Numbered from the stretch's first letter, positions 45,151 to 54,234 are shown. The stretch: DNA of 64,000 nucleotides from Sphingobacterium yanglingense (GCF_004363245.1 NZ_SNYV01000015.1:372001-436000); one strand, 5' to 3'. Numbers and translations: made by a program. The notes: a model not told the origin generated them from the sequence alone.

Positions 45151-46245
45151 TTAAGCTAGCATCTTGTAGACAGCCGCAGTACGATCAATACAAGACTCCA
45201 TAGGATACTCCTGTAGCTTTTCCTTTCCCAGCTGTATCAGTTGATTTCTATAGGCAGAGTTTTCTATCAATAAATCCATTTGTTCTATAAGAGACTCTAG
45301 TGAAAAGGTTTCAAAATAGGCAGCAGCTTCCCCTGCAATCTCAGGGAAACAACTCGCATTACTTAATAAAACAGGGCATTCATTTTTATAAGCTTCCAAA
45401 ATCGGAAGACCAAATCCCTCATACGTAGAAGGATAAACGAAAAAAAACGCGTTTTTATACAGTGTGTTCAACTGTCCATCACTAGCCGCAAAAGTAATCA
45501 CCTTGTCTTGAATACCATTTCTCCATAACAGTTCTTCTTCCGCTATACCAAGGGGACTCTCCGCAACAACAAGTTTTAGACCATCATACTTTTTAGAAAT
45601 ACCGGAAAAAGCCTGCACTAAAAGATCGAAATTTTTATAACCACTACGGCTACCAACATACAAAACATATTCTCTAGGGAGATCTTCTATACCTTCATAT
45701 GATAATGGCACGTATTGATCTATACCATGATGTACAACAGTAATCTTATCGTCATTGACATCATAATACTTCAAAATATCTTCCTTAGTCCTTTGCGAAA
45801 CAGCAATAATCTGATCTGCTCTTTCAATATGTAACCGTTTTTGATGGGCAGTTGGTTCGTTGGAAGGAAATAGACTAGGAAAATTTTCATAGATCATATC
45901 ATGAATAGTAATAACTAAAGGCTTTTTGACCTGATCAATAAAATAAGAATCATAATACGTCGGATGAAACACATCTATATCTCCACTATCAAGCATTTCT
46001 AACGTAGTACGTTGGTTTTTCAAAAAGGCTTTATGCTCTTTCCTTGGATATTTTTTTAGCTTTTCTATTAAAGAAAACTCTTTGAAATAACGCAAGGGTA
46101 GATAGTAATTTTTATTCCCCACAACTTCCAAGTGAGTAGAAAATCCCGGCATATTCTCTATCCCTGCCATTAGATCAACAAAATACCTAGATATTCCACC
46201 GAACTTTTGAGCCACGAAAATCTGATAATCATACAAAATATTCAT
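45151..46245 (-). CDS. Glycosyltransferase family 4
   Basis: The 364-residue GT-B enzyme has VAQKFGGISRYFVDLMAGIENMPG at the N-terminus, IERADQIIAVSQRTKEDILKYYDVNDDKITVVHHG at the domain junction, YVLYVGSRSGYKNFDLLVQAFSGI at the donor domain start, and STYEGFGLPILEAYKNECPVLLSNASCFPEIAG (E-x7-E). It is the last gene of the minus-strand block starting at 49542, 64 bp behind the aminotransferase gene. It is related in layout to the GT4 at 35750. Confidence 0.93.
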   Translation of the reverse strand: MNILYDYQIFVAQKFGGISRYFVDLMAGIENMPGFSTHLEVVGNKNYYLPLRYFKEFSLIEKLKKYPRKEHKAFLKNQRTTLEMLDSGDIDVFHPTYYDSYFIDQVKKPLVITIHDMIYENFPSLFPSNEPTAHQKRLHIERADQIIAVSQRTKEDILKYYDVNDDKITVVHHGIDQYVPLSYEGIEDLPREYVLYVGSRSGYKNFDLLVQAFSGISKKYDGLKLVVAESPLGIAEEELLWRNGIQDKVITFAASDGQLNTLYKNAFFFVYPSTYEGFGLPILEAYKNECPVLLSNASCFPEIAGEAAAYFETFSLESLIEQMDLLIENSAYRNQLIQLGKEKLQEYPMESCIDRTAAVYKMLA

Positions 46246-46309
46246 CCAAAGAAATTTATAAAGCTTACCTTTTTACTAAAGAAGAGCAAAGGTAAGCATT
46301 ACAAATAAC

Positions 46310-47395
46310 TTAGAACTTATTCAATACATCGACTACTTGAAGTACCTCGGCTTCCGTATGAGCAAACGAAATAGGCAAACTTAAAACGGTATTTTGGATT
46401 TCTTCTGCAATTGGAAATCCCCCTCCCGTAAATACGCCCTTCATAGCCTTCTGTTGATGCGGAGAAATAGGATAGTGAACCTCCGTTTTCACCCCATTAT
46501 CTAACAAATATCCACGCAGACGATCTCGATCATGGTGCCTAATTGCAAAAATATGATAGACATCTTCATACCCATCGTTGACTACAGGTAGAATAAACTG
46601 TTCTTTTAGCTCACTCAGATAAATACTTGCCAACATCCGCTTGTGCGCATTAATAACATCAAGATATTTTAGTTTTACTCCCAAAAAAGCAGCCTGAACT
46701 TCATCCAACCTCGAATTATAACCGACTTCATCGTTTACATACTTGACAGAAGATCCATAGTTACGCAGCACCTTAATCTGCTGAGCTGCTGTACTACTAT
46801 TGGTAATCAATGCACCTCCATCGCCTAATGCACCTAAATTTTTGGTAGGATAAAAGCTGTAAGCCCCGAAGTCTCCAATGGTCCCGGCCATTTTTCCCCG
46901 ATACTTGGCTCCGTGTGATTGTGCACAGTCCTCTATAACGTGTAGATGATATTTAGCCGCAACAGTCATAATAGCATCCATATCACACATTTGGCCATAC
47001 AGATGGACAACCAATATCGCTTTGGTTTTCGTTGTGATAGCAGCCTCGATCAAGGAAGGATCTATATTATAACTATGTATATCAGGCTCTACCAATACAG
47101 GTTTTAAACCCGCATGTACTACGGACAACACCGAAGCGATATAGGAATTAGATGGCATAATAACTTCATCTCCGTTAGAAAACCCCATCTGCTTAAGCGC
47201 CAACACCAAAGCATCTAATCCCGAAGCTACCCCTACACAATGCTCAGCCCCGCAATAAGTAGCAAACTGACGTTCAAAGCTCTCAACCTCTTGCCCAAGA
47301 ATATACCAACCACTATGTAACACCCTTTGGAATACAGTAGAGTACTCTTCAAAAAAAGGAGCATTTACTCTCTTAAGATCTTCGTAAGCTATCAT
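46310..47395 (-). CDS. dTDP-sugar aminotransferase (DegT/DnrJ/EryC1 family, FdtB/QdtB-like)
   Basis: The 361-residue PLP enzyme has SGLDALVLALKQMG (substrate/PLP), EDCAQSHGAKYRGKMAGTIGDFGAYSFYPTKNLGALGDGG with Lys185 as the probable Schiff-base lysine, and NSRLDEVQAAFL. Family members next to a 3,4-ketoisomerase gene, as here, convert dTDP-3-keto-6-deoxyhexose to a 3-amino sugar (Fuc3N or Qui3N). Its start overlaps the stop of the ketoisomerase gene by 4 bp, supporting joint function. The acetyltransferase that usually completes Fuc3NAc or Qui3NAc is not in the window. Confidence 0.9.
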   Translation of the reverse strand: MIAYEDLKRVNAPFFEEYSTVFQRVLHSGWYILGQEVESFERQFATYCGAEHCVGVASGLDALVLALKQMGFSNGDEVIMPSNSYIASVLSVVHAGLKPVLVEPDIHSYNIDPSLIEAAITTKTKAILVVHLYGQMCDMDAIMTVAAKYHLHVIEDCAQSHGAKYRGKMAGTIGDFGAYSFYPTKNLGALGDGGALITNSSTAAQQIKVLRNYGSSVKYVNDEVGYNSRLDEVQAAFLGVKLKYLDVINAHKRMLASIYLSELKEQFILPVVNDGYEDVYHIFAIRHHDRDRLRGYLLDNGVKTEVHYPISPHQQKAMKGVFTGGGFPIAEEIQNTVLSLPISFAHTEAEVLQVVDVLNKF

Positions 47396-47760
47396 TTACT
47401 ATAGGGTTCATATATATAATCACTAGGATCAAAATATTCTGAAGCTAGCACCATTAATATGGCGTCAGCTGAGAAATTGTACATTTGATGCCAGTCACTG
47501 GTTTCTAAAATCAAACAACTATGAGGCTGATCGAGTTCAAAAACCTGCTCATTTACACCGTCACAATTATAAATACTACATTTACCACGAATACTAATAG
47601 CCGCCTGACGTGTCAGATGATGCCGATGTCCTCCCCGTACAGCTTCATTAACACCATATATATAGAAAATACGCTTTACATCGAAAGGGATAACTTTTTC
47701 AATAACAGTTAAATTTCCTCGATCATCTGTAAAAGTTTTTAAATCGATCTGATGTGCCAT
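47392..47760 (-). CDS. dTDP-4-dehydro-6-deoxy-glucose 3,4-ketoisomerase (FdtA/QdtA-like)
   Basis: This 122-residue cupin protein has the WxcM-like layout. TDDRGNLTVIEKVIPFDVKRIFYIYGV is followed by RGGHRHHLTRQAAISIRGKCSIYNCDG (His45, His47 and His48, the active-site region) and LILETSDWHQMYNFSADAILMVLASEYFDPSDYIYEPY. It shifts the keto group of dTDP-4-keto-6-deoxyglucose from C4 to C3. The epimer formed (fucose or quinovose type) cannot be told from the sequence. It overlaps the upstream gene by 22 bp. Confidence 0.9.
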   Translation of the reverse strand: MAHQIDLKTFTDDRGNLTVIEKVIPFDVKRIFYIYGVNEAVRGGHRHHLTRQAAISIRGKCSIYNCDGVNEQVFELDQPHSCLILETSDWHQMYNFSADAILMVLASEYFDPSDYIYEPYSK

Positions 47761-48752
47761 GCCCCTAAAAAATAAGACTGATGATAAAATTTCTTGAACT
47801 TTCCTCGAATGTATAAATTAAACATCCGTCTCAAAGAGACACGGATACGAGGAATAACCAAGCATTCATGAAAAACCTGCCGACATCCAGACTTTTTAAT
47901 CTCTTGAGCGGCTGTATACAATGCTCGAACATAAGGTCTATAGATATAACGCATATCATTTTCAGAAAGCAGATAAGCCTCAGAAGGTTGATAGGCATTA
48001 GACACAGCATACTTAAAGCCGTGATAATGATAGAATACTAAATCAAAACTGGCTCCCGAAGCTAATTCTCGACCAGATACAGCATCTGGACTTCCTTCGA
48101 AATCATACTGTTGCACATTCCAAGGCGCCACGCCGCCACCAAGATGGATCAACTCATGTACACCTGAGAACCTCGTACACCAATCATCTAAATACTTTTG
48201 GTCTCCAAATCGACCTTCTTCAAGCCTATTATAACACCATTCTAGACAGGCTGATCGCCACCACCTTAACACCTTCATTCCCTCATCTGTATTTTTAAAA
48301 CATACAAACTGCACACAATATATACCGCTAGTGGCCGATTGGTCATATTCGGGGGTATAGCGATGTGGGGTAATCAATACCGAAGCATTGCCCATTTCCT
48401 CCAATAAGGTACTGGGATTACTAAAGAACAATAAATCGGCATCCAAATAAGTACAGGCCTCTAACCCATAAGTCTCGATGGCGTGTAAAATGACTGCAGG
48501 AGTACATGTCCAACAGTACTCTCCCGGTGTACGTGTAAGTTTGACCGATAGGAGTTCCTCGTCTTCAAAATCGTCAAGTCTTAATACCGTAACTTTAGAT
48601 AAGTCCATAGCCGTTAACACGGTATAGCATGCATCATCAAAAGCATAGATATAGAGATGAAAATCCGGACAATACTGCTCCAGTGAGCGATACATCGCTA
48701 TCCCCCGAGTGAGATAGACCGAATTAAATAGCGTACAAAAATTATTTTTCAT
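47739..48752 (-). CDS. Putative GT-A glycosyltransferase (nucleotide-diphospho-sugar transferase type)
   Basis: The protein starts at the ATG at 48752 (337 residues). A longer frame begins 10 codons earlier but overlaps the upstream gene by 41 bp. The N-terminus CTLFNSVYLTRGIAMYRSLEQYCPDFHLYIYAFDD and the metal-binding TYLDADLLFFSNPSTLLEEMG (DxD) identify a GT-A fold like GT8. A GGGVAPWN motif and a basic tail with an aromatic end follow. It probably adds a sugar to the glycan built by the neighbours. Substrate unknown. Confidence 0.82.
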   Translation of the reverse strand: MKNNFCTLFNSVYLTRGIAMYRSLEQYCPDFHLYIYAFDDACYTVLTAMDLSKVTVLRLDDFEDEELLSVKLTRTPGEYCWTCTPAVILHAIETYGLEACTYLDADLLFFSNPSTLLEEMGNASVLITPHRYTPEYDQSATSGIYCVQFVCFKNTDEGMKVLRWWRSACLEWCYNRLEEGRFGDQKYLDDWCTRFSGVHELIHLGGGVAPWNVQQYDFEGSPDAVSGRELASGASFDLVFYHYHGFKYAVSNAYQPSEAYLLSENDMRYIYRPYVRALYTAAQEIKKSGCRQVFHECLVIPRIRVSLRRMFNLYIRGKFKKFYHQSYFLGAWHIRSI

Positions 48753-49542
48753 ATTTCCTACACAGTAAAAATCCCTTATCATACCCTGCTAACTCACCAT
48801 CAATCTGTAGTTCAGATTCTCCTTCGACATAAGACATGAAATCCGCCATGACGTAATAATCTGAAAAATGACCTAGAAACGCTTGTTCATTGAAAAACCA
48901 AGAAGGATAAGATGCCTCATAAATGGATGGGGGCACCTTCTGAACGGTCAGTCGATCTGGCCCCGATTTAATAAATGCCGTTCTGTCAAACAAAATATAA
49001 TCCACATTCAAAGAAGAGAGGAACGTTAAAAACTCATGCGGATCACGCAAATACTGTACGACACTAGAAAGAAGAATAACGTGAGGACGAACCTTCGCCA
49101 TACTATCGTCTATAGTATAAAAAAAACTGAGTTGCTCATTTTCAAACTCTTTTTTACCTATTTCTACATGTCTAGACTGCTCAACAATATGCCAAGTCAA
49201 CAAATCTAAGGGATTCATAAATTCGGCTACTTTAAAATAAGTAGTCCCTAAAGAGCCTCCAAAATCCAATACACTTAACTTGTTGTTATTTTTAGCAGCG
49301 ATATATAACAGACAGGAAATTAAAGGAAAGGGGTATTGCTTCTTATCAAAAAGTACGGAATCACGCTCGTATACCGCATCACCATCTCTGATCTGAGCCA
49401 ATGCAGCCCAAGTCTTCCGTAAAATATTGTCCTGATCATAACCTGTCGTTTCTAGACAAGCAGATTCCCAACTATCATAATTACCAAACCAACCGTAGGA
49501 AGGAGGTGCAACAACAGCCTTTTTTTTAGAAAAAAAACGCAT
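48742..49542 (-). CDS. Putative methyltransferase, TIGR04325 family
   Basis: The 266-residue protein fits the LIC12133-type family of putative methyltransferases: N-terminal YGWFGNYDSWESACLETTGYDQDNILRK, then SVLDFGGSLGTTYFKVAEF (SAM-binding motif I), VEQSRHVEIGKKEFENEQL, and LLSSVVQYLRDPHEFL. Such genes occur in surface-glycan loci, where O-methylation of a sugar is the usual suggestion. It is the first gene of the minus-strand block of five. The next gene starts 10 bp before its end. Confidence 0.87.
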   Translation of the reverse strand: MRFFSKKKAVVAPPSYGWFGNYDSWESACLETTGYDQDNILRKTWAALAQIRDGDAVYERDSVLFDKKQYPFPLISCLLYIAAKNNNKLSVLDFGGSLGTTYFKVAEFMNPLDLLTWHIVEQSRHVEIGKKEFENEQLSFFYTIDDSMAKVRPHVILLSSVVQYLRDPHEFLTFLSSLNVDYILFDRTAFIKSGPDRLTVQKVPPSIYEASYPSWFFNEQAFLGHFSDYYVMADFMSYVEGESELQIDGELAGYDKGFLLCRKYEK

Positions 49543-50070
49543 AAAATAATACTAAAAGGATAATAAAACATCTTACCAACACCCCTTACCAGGGATGTTA
49601 TTATTCTATGGTTGATAGTTTATATTGGTTTCATTGCTATCGAAGTCTATCGCTTTTATCTAAGCAAGCCTTCTACCCAATCATGAGAAGACTTTCTTTT
49701 CACACAGCTGATGGTTAATCTATAATTTAAAACAATTGAAAATGTGTTACCGTTTTTAAACTTTGCTCATATCAATTGCAACAAATATAATACAACAATC
49801 GGTCTAAAAAATATTTAATTTACATTTATTTACACTAATTAACACTTCTCATGCAAGCTCCCTATTTAAATACTTACTTTCATATCTTCTAGACGCTATC
49901 CTATTGGAGATAACGTATCTAAGGTTAAGTAAGGCTTTAAAAAAAAATCATCTGCTATATATAGCTTAACACATTAAGCAACAGAAAACTACATATACAT
50001 TGTTAATAGAAAAGAAAATCCGTGAAAACTAAAAATTTATTGACTATATTTGGTATAATAACTTTAAACT
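49543..50070. promoter_or_regulatory. 528-bp divergent intergenic region
   Basis: On the minus strand TATATTTG (plus-strand 49782-49789) fits TAnnTTTG and could start the glycan block about 235 bp upstream of 49542. On the plus strand TATATTTG at 50045-50052 lies 18 bp before the ATG at 50071 and may serve the lipoprotein gene. No coding frame or RNA gene was seen in the rest. Confidence 0.45.
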
Positions 50071-50823
50071 ATGAAATTTCTGATACCGATCTTCCTCCTC
50101 TTCTTTGCAATATCATGGGTATCTTGCCAGAAAGATGGCGAAGAAATCTCAACGGAAGAAGAAAATCTAGCACTTGACCCGATTAATAGAGACAGTATTT
50201 CGTTTACGCTGAATGGAATAGTTTATGGTTCTAAGGAGATGGATGGTTTTGGATTTGCGAACAAACAAACCAATGTTATGCCCTACGCTGAACCAGTGAA
50301 CACTCGAGAAGCTGCCTATGTCACTGGTGGTCATTGGTGGTATGGTGAAAGCGATTCGCTCTTATTTGAACAAACATTTTCATTCAAATCCCCTGAGTTC
50401 ACGAATATCTCTATTGGTCTAAGCCAAAAATATGCAACTAAAGATCTCGTAAAGAAGGACAATCTATTGGTTCCTTATAAAAGTGACTCTACTTTTCGGG
50501 TAGGACCAAAAGATTTTGCTACTGACAACAACTTAGAAAACAAAACCCATGGTGTTAGCCTAGAATTAAATCCGATACAGACCAAAGAAAGGTTGACAAC
50601 ATCAATACCGGCTCTGTCTATACTGGTAAGATCACACCTGGACAACCACCTGCAAGACGACTCTTACTTTCATATTATTAATCTTGATACCTTAAAAAAT
50701 GATGCTTTACGAGTGGAAGCACGGTTCGAAGTCAATGTATATACTGAAGATGGCACAGCTTACCGGATTAAAGATGGATTCGTTCGCTTCAAAACAAAAC
50801 TCAAACAGCTAGATGTCAAATAA
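50071..50823 (+). CDS. Putative lipoprotein of unknown function
   Basis: The 250-residue protein begins MKFLIPIFLLFFAISWVSC, a lipoprotein signal with Cys19 in the lipobox WVSC, followed by KDGEEISTEEEN, an acidic tether. The mature part appears beta-rich with a number of Asp/Asn/Ser repeats and no motifs I recognise. It overlaps the next gene, sixA, by 11 bp, an unusual pair of envelope protein and cytoplasmic phosphatase. Confidence 0.78.
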   Translation: MKFLIPIFLLFFAISWVSCQKDGEEISTEEENLALDPINRDSISFTLNGIVYGSKEMDGFGFANKQTNVMPYAEPVNTREAAYVTGGHWWYGESDSLLFEQTFSFKSPEFTNISIGLSQKYATKDLVKKDNLLVPYKSDSTFRVGPKDFATDNNLENKTHGVSLELNPIQTKERLTTSIPALSILVRSHLDNHLQDDSYFHIINLDTLKNDALRVEARFEVNVYTEDGTAYRIKDGFVRFKTKLKQLDVK

Positions 50824-51316
50824 AAAACTCTACATCATTCGGCACGCTAAAGCTGAAATACCAACTTGGGAGAAGAAAGACTTTGACCGGAATATCATGG
50901 ACAAAGGAGCTGTCCGTGCACAATATATCGCAAGCAAATTAAAAGATATACTCATCGTTGATGATAAGACTGCTGTAATCTCATCTACAGCGAATAGAGC
51001 AATACAGACCGCACACATTTTCTGTGCATCGTTAGGATTTCCAGTACACAATATACTACAGACAAAGGCCGTATACGAAGCATACTATCAGGATATTTTG
51101 CACATCATCAATCAAATACCCGACCATATCAATACTGTACTGGTATTCGGCCATAACCCCGGGTTATCCGATCTTACGAATTACATCTGCAACAGCTATA
51201 TCGACCTAAAAACATCCCATGTCGCTGTTATAGACTTGGAGGAGGGAATCGATTTCGCTAGTTTATCCGGAGGAACAGGAACCTTAACACAAACGATTAC
51301 AGAACATCTCAGCTAA
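50813..51316 (+). CDS. sixA: SixA-like histidine phosphatase
   Basis: The 167-residue protein has the phosphohistidine phosphatase signature: IIRHAKAE (Arg10-His11, nucleophile), SSTANRAIQTAHIF and VFGHNPGLSDLTNYIC (second catalytic His). The length matches the SixA group, which removes phosphate from phosphohistidine proteins such as phosphotransferase or phosphorelay HPt domains. It is cytoplasmic with no signal peptide. Its start overlaps the lipoprotein gene upstream, so translation may be coupled. A hairpin with T-run follows about 140 bp downstream. Confidence 0.9.
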   Translation: MSNKKLYIIRHAKAEIPTWEKKDFDRNIMDKGAVRAQYIASKLKDILIVDDKTAVISSTANRAIQTAHIFCASLGFPVHNILQTKAVYEAYYQDILHIINQIPDHINTVLVFGHNPGLSDLTNYICNSYIDLKTSHVAVIDLEEGIDFASLSGGTGTLTQTITEHLS

Positions 51317-51453
51317 GGTTAACCAAAAGTTAATTTCGAACAAAAACCAAATCTGACCAATTATACCATTAAAAAATAAACGCCCTCAAAACGCTCTATA
51401 TTGCTTCTACGACGATCCTGCTTTTTTTAGAGATAAAGTCAGTGATTTTTTTC

Positions 51454-51480
51454 AAAAATGGCCGCGGTCATTTTTTATTT
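51454..51480 (+). terminator. Possible terminator for sixA
   Basis: AAAAATGGC (51454-51462) pairs with GTCATTTTT (51467-51475) with one G-U wobble and loop CGCG, followed by T residues to 51480. The stem lies 138 bp after the sixA stop. Confidence 0.5.
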
Positions 51481-51498
51481 TACCTAAGTCTTTTTCTA

Positions 51499-51538
51499 AA
51501 CTTGCCTAAGCAACTTTGGAAAAAGGCTTAGGCAAGTT
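51499..51538. repeat. Perfect 13-bp inverted repeat
   Basis: AACTTGCCTAAGC (51499-51511) and GCTTAGGCAAGTT (51526-51538) with a 14-nt loop. There is no T-tract after it on either strand, so a terminator is unlikely. It is a candidate regulator site or small RNA end. Confidence 0.6.
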
Positions 51539-51635
51539 CCAAAAAACCTTGGGTTCAACAAGCATTTTCCGCCAAATCAAACAGAAACAATCTCGAAACA
51601 ATAATAAAACAACTTTTAAAGAAATTATTTTTACT

Positions 51636-51668
51636 CTATAATTCTCGTATAAGCGAAGAGAATTATAG
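51636..51668 (+). promoter_or_regulatory. Perfect 11-bp inverted repeat in the leader of the DUF255 gene
   Basis: CTATAATTCTC (51636-51646) and GAGAATTATAG (51658-51668) with an 11-nt loop, 29 bp before the ATG at 51698. It could be an operator overlapping the promoter or a leader hairpin. Confidence 0.5.
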
Positions 51669-51697
51669 GATAAATAACTTTTACGTACCTTAGCTAT

Positions 51698-53710
51698 ATG
51701 GCAAATAAACTCCAAAACGAGAGCTCTCCCTATCTCAAGCAGCATATGCACAATCCAGTCCATTGGATGCCTTGGGGAGAAGAAGCATTGACGAAAGCTA
51801 AACAAGAAAATAAATTAATCATCATCAGTATTGGTTATTCGGCCTGCCATTGGTGCCATGTCATGGAACGCGAAAGCTTCGAAAACGAAGCTATTGCACA
51901 AACAATGAATAAGTTCTATGTATCAATCAAAATAGATAGAGAAGAGCGTCCGGACATCGACCAGATTTACATGATTGCAGTACAACTGATGACTAAATCC
52001 GGAGGCTGGCCCCTTAATGTAATCTGCCTTCCTGATGGGCGCCCTATCTATGGTGGCACCTATTTCAAACCGCAGGACTGGCAGAATATCCTATTACAGA
52101 TAGCTCAGATGTGGGAAGAAACACCACAAATAGCAATCGACTACGCAGAAAAACTAACGGCTGGAATACAACAGGCAGAACGCTTACCTATTGCCGAGAT
52201 TCCGGAACAATACAGCTTAACGGATCTCAAGTCGGTCGTATTACCTTGGAAAGAACTATTTGACTACCGTGAGGGAGGCTACCGTAGGTCTCCGAAATTT
52301 CCGCTACCTAACAACTGGACTTTTCTCTTACGGTATGCCACCTTGACCAAAGACCAAGAGATTCTCACACATGTACATTTCACGTTAGAACAGATTGCCA
52401 ACGGGGGAATATACGACCACATCGGTGGTGGTTTCTGCCGCTACTCTGTGGACGAAAAGTGGCATGTACCCCATTTCGAAAAAATGCTATATGATAACGG
52501 ACAGTTGATATCGCTTTACAGTGAAGCTTACCAACAGTCCCCAAATATAAACTATAAAAACACAGTACAAGAGACTATTGCCTGGGCTATACGCGAAATG
52601 AGAGCTCCTAATGGAGGTTTTTACAGTGCACTAGATGCAGATAGTGAAGGAGTAGAAGGCAAGTTTTACACCTTCGACTCAGAAGAATTTAATTTATTGG
52701 GCGATGATGCAGAACTCGCTAGAAATTACTTCAATATCACAAAAAAAGGCAACTGGGTCGAAGAACGAACCAACATCCCATTTGTAAGCAACAATAACAA
52801 ACAGCTCATTACCGAAGCTGGCTTTTCTCCAGAAGAATGGAATACCTATATCGCGGAGATAAAAGCGAAATTACTACAATATCGAGCAGCAAGAGTACGG
52901 CCAGGACTGGACACAAAACAGCTGACAAGCTGGAATGCATTACTATTAAAAGGACTTGTTGACGCCTACCGAGTTTTTAATGATCCGCTGTACTTATCCA
53001 CAGCGCTAGGTATAGCCGATTTTATAGCTCAAGAATGTTCTATAGGGAATTCCCTCCTCCATCAACCACAAGATAATAATAGAAAGATTGCTGGTTTTCT
53101 CGATGACTATGCATTTACTACCGAGGCTTATATTGCCTTGTATGAAGCAACTTTTGATGAATCTTGGCTTTACAAAGCCAAAGCTTTGGCCGACCGTGCT
53201 ATCGAATTGTTTTACGAGATAGATACCGCAACCTTCTACTATACGCCTAAGGATGGTGAGGAACTCATTGCCCGAAAAAGCGAAATCATGGACAATGTTA
53301 TTCCGGGATCGGCATCAAGCATGGTACGTCAGCTTTACAAATTAGGGATCCTTTTCGATGATGAGAATTTCACAGCGATAGCTGATCAGGTATTTGCCAA
53401 TGTCTTCCCACACATCGCCAGTTATGGATCCGCCTACTCCAACTGGGCAATACAATTATTAGAAATATACTTTGGCACTAATGAAATTGCTTTGACAGGA
53501 CAGCAAGCCAACGAATGGCGCAAAGAATTGGAGCAGAACCTCTATGTGCCAAATAAAATAATATTGGGAGGAACAAATTCTACACTTCCTTTGTTAGTAA
53601 ATAAACAAGAATTCGATTCAAAAGCATACCTTTGTCGGAATAAAACCTGCAGTCTACCCCAGCTGTCGATTGCACAATTGATTGAATTAATAAATAAGAA
53701 CGAGGCTTAA
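51698..53710 (+). CDS. DUF255 thioredoxin-domain protein (YyaL/SPATA20 type)
   Basis: The 670-residue protein matches the YyaL family in length. The N-terminal thioredoxin-like part starts MANKLQNESSPYLKQHMHNPVHWMPWGEEA and contains the SACHWCHVMERESF motif (Cys50, Cys53). Then come the six-hairpin-like alpha/alpha barrel regions: PPKFPLP-like YRRSPKFPLPNNWTFLLRY, GGIYDHIGGGFCRYSVDEKWHVPHFEKMLYDNGQL, and further DSEGVEGKFYTF and DYAFTTEAYIALYEATFD. No signal peptide, so cytoplasmic. The enzymatic role of the family is not settled. The SlyD-like gene follows 20 bp later. Confidence 0.95.
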   Translation: MANKLQNESSPYLKQHMHNPVHWMPWGEEALTKAKQENKLIIISIGYSACHWCHVMERESFENEAIAQTMNKFYVSIKIDREERPDIDQIYMIAVQLMTKSGGWPLNVICLPDGRPIYGGTYFKPQDWQNILLQIAQMWEETPQIAIDYAEKLTAGIQQAERLPIAEIPEQYSLTDLKSVVLPWKELFDYREGGYRRSPKFPLPNNWTFLLRYATLTKDQEILTHVHFTLEQIANGGIYDHIGGGFCRYSVDEKWHVPHFEKMLYDNGQLISLYSEAYQQSPNINYKNTVQETIAWAIREMRAPNGGFYSALDADSEGVEGKFYTFDSEEFNLLGDDAELARNYFNITKKGNWVEERTNIPFVSNNNKQLITEAGFSPEEWNTYIAEIKAKLLQYRAARVRPGLDTKQLTSWNALLLKGLVDAYRVFNDPLYLSTALGIADFIAQECSIGNSLLHQPQDNNRKIAGFLDDYAFTTEAYIALYEATFDESWLYKAKALADRAIELFYEIDTATFYYTPKDGEELIARKSEIMDNVIPGSASSMVRQLYKLGILFDDENFTAIADQVFANVFPHIASYGSAYSNWAIQLLEIYFGTNEIALTGQQANEWRKELEQNLYVPNKIILGGTNSTLPLLVNKQEFDSKAYLCRNKTCSLPQLSIAQLIELINKNEA

Positions 53711-53730
53711 ACCTCTTTAAACAGTAAAAA

Positions 53731-54231
53731 ATGGCAATAGAAAACAACAACGTAGTAACGTTGAATTACACACTTCACACAATTGAAGGAAACGGAGAGA
53801 AAACGTTTGTAGAGCAGACAACAACTGAAAATCCACTTACATTTCTATACGGTGTAGGAATGATGTTACCTAAATTTGAGGAAAACATTGCTGGTCTTCA
53901 AATTGGTGACAAAACATCTTTTGCATTAGATGCTGTTGATGCTTACGGAGAGAGAGATGACAAAGCAATGGCACAATTGCCTGCAGACATGTTTAATGAA
54001 ACTGGTTTGCCTCCTGTCGGAGAAGTATTACCATTACAAGACAATCAAGGAAACCAATTCCGCGCAGTAGTAGTTGAAGTAAGCCCAGAGGTTGTCGTAG
54101 CTGACTTGAACCACCCAATGGCAGGTAAAAAGCTAAACTTTGACATTGAAATTCTTGCAATGCGTCCAGCAACTGAAGAGGAGCTTTCTCATGGCCACTC
54201 TCACGGTATTGACGGTACAGAAGGTCACTAA
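53731..54231 (+). CDS. SlyD-like FKBP-type peptidyl-prolyl isomerase
   Basis: The 166-residue protein has the FKBP fold with inserted flap: VTLNYTLHTIEGNGEKTFVEQTTTENPLTFLYGVGMMLPKFEENIAGLQIGDKTSFALDAVDAYGERDDKAMAQLPADMF. The C-terminus ends with His-rich HGHSHGIDGTEGH, a likely metal-binding tail. It assists protein folding and metal handling in the cytoplasm. Codons are of the highly expressed kind compared with its neighbours. A terminator follows. Confidence 0.93.
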   Translation: MAIENNNVVTLNYTLHTIEGNGEKTFVEQTTTENPLTFLYGVGMMLPKFEENIAGLQIGDKTSFALDAVDAYGERDDKAMAQLPADMFNETGLPPVGEVLPLQDNQGNQFRAVVVEVSPEVVVADLNHPMAGKKLNFDIEILAMRPATEEELSHGHSHGIDGTEGH

Positions 54232-54234
54232 ATA

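Larger units (their letters stand above)
51317..51697. other. 381-bp intergenic region with three hairpins
   Basis: There is no gene. It holds a near-palindromic hairpin with T-run (51454-51480, possible sixA terminator), a perfect 13-bp inverted repeat (51499-51538) and a perfect 11-bp inverted repeat ending 29 bp before the next ATG (51636-51668). Confidence 0.7.
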
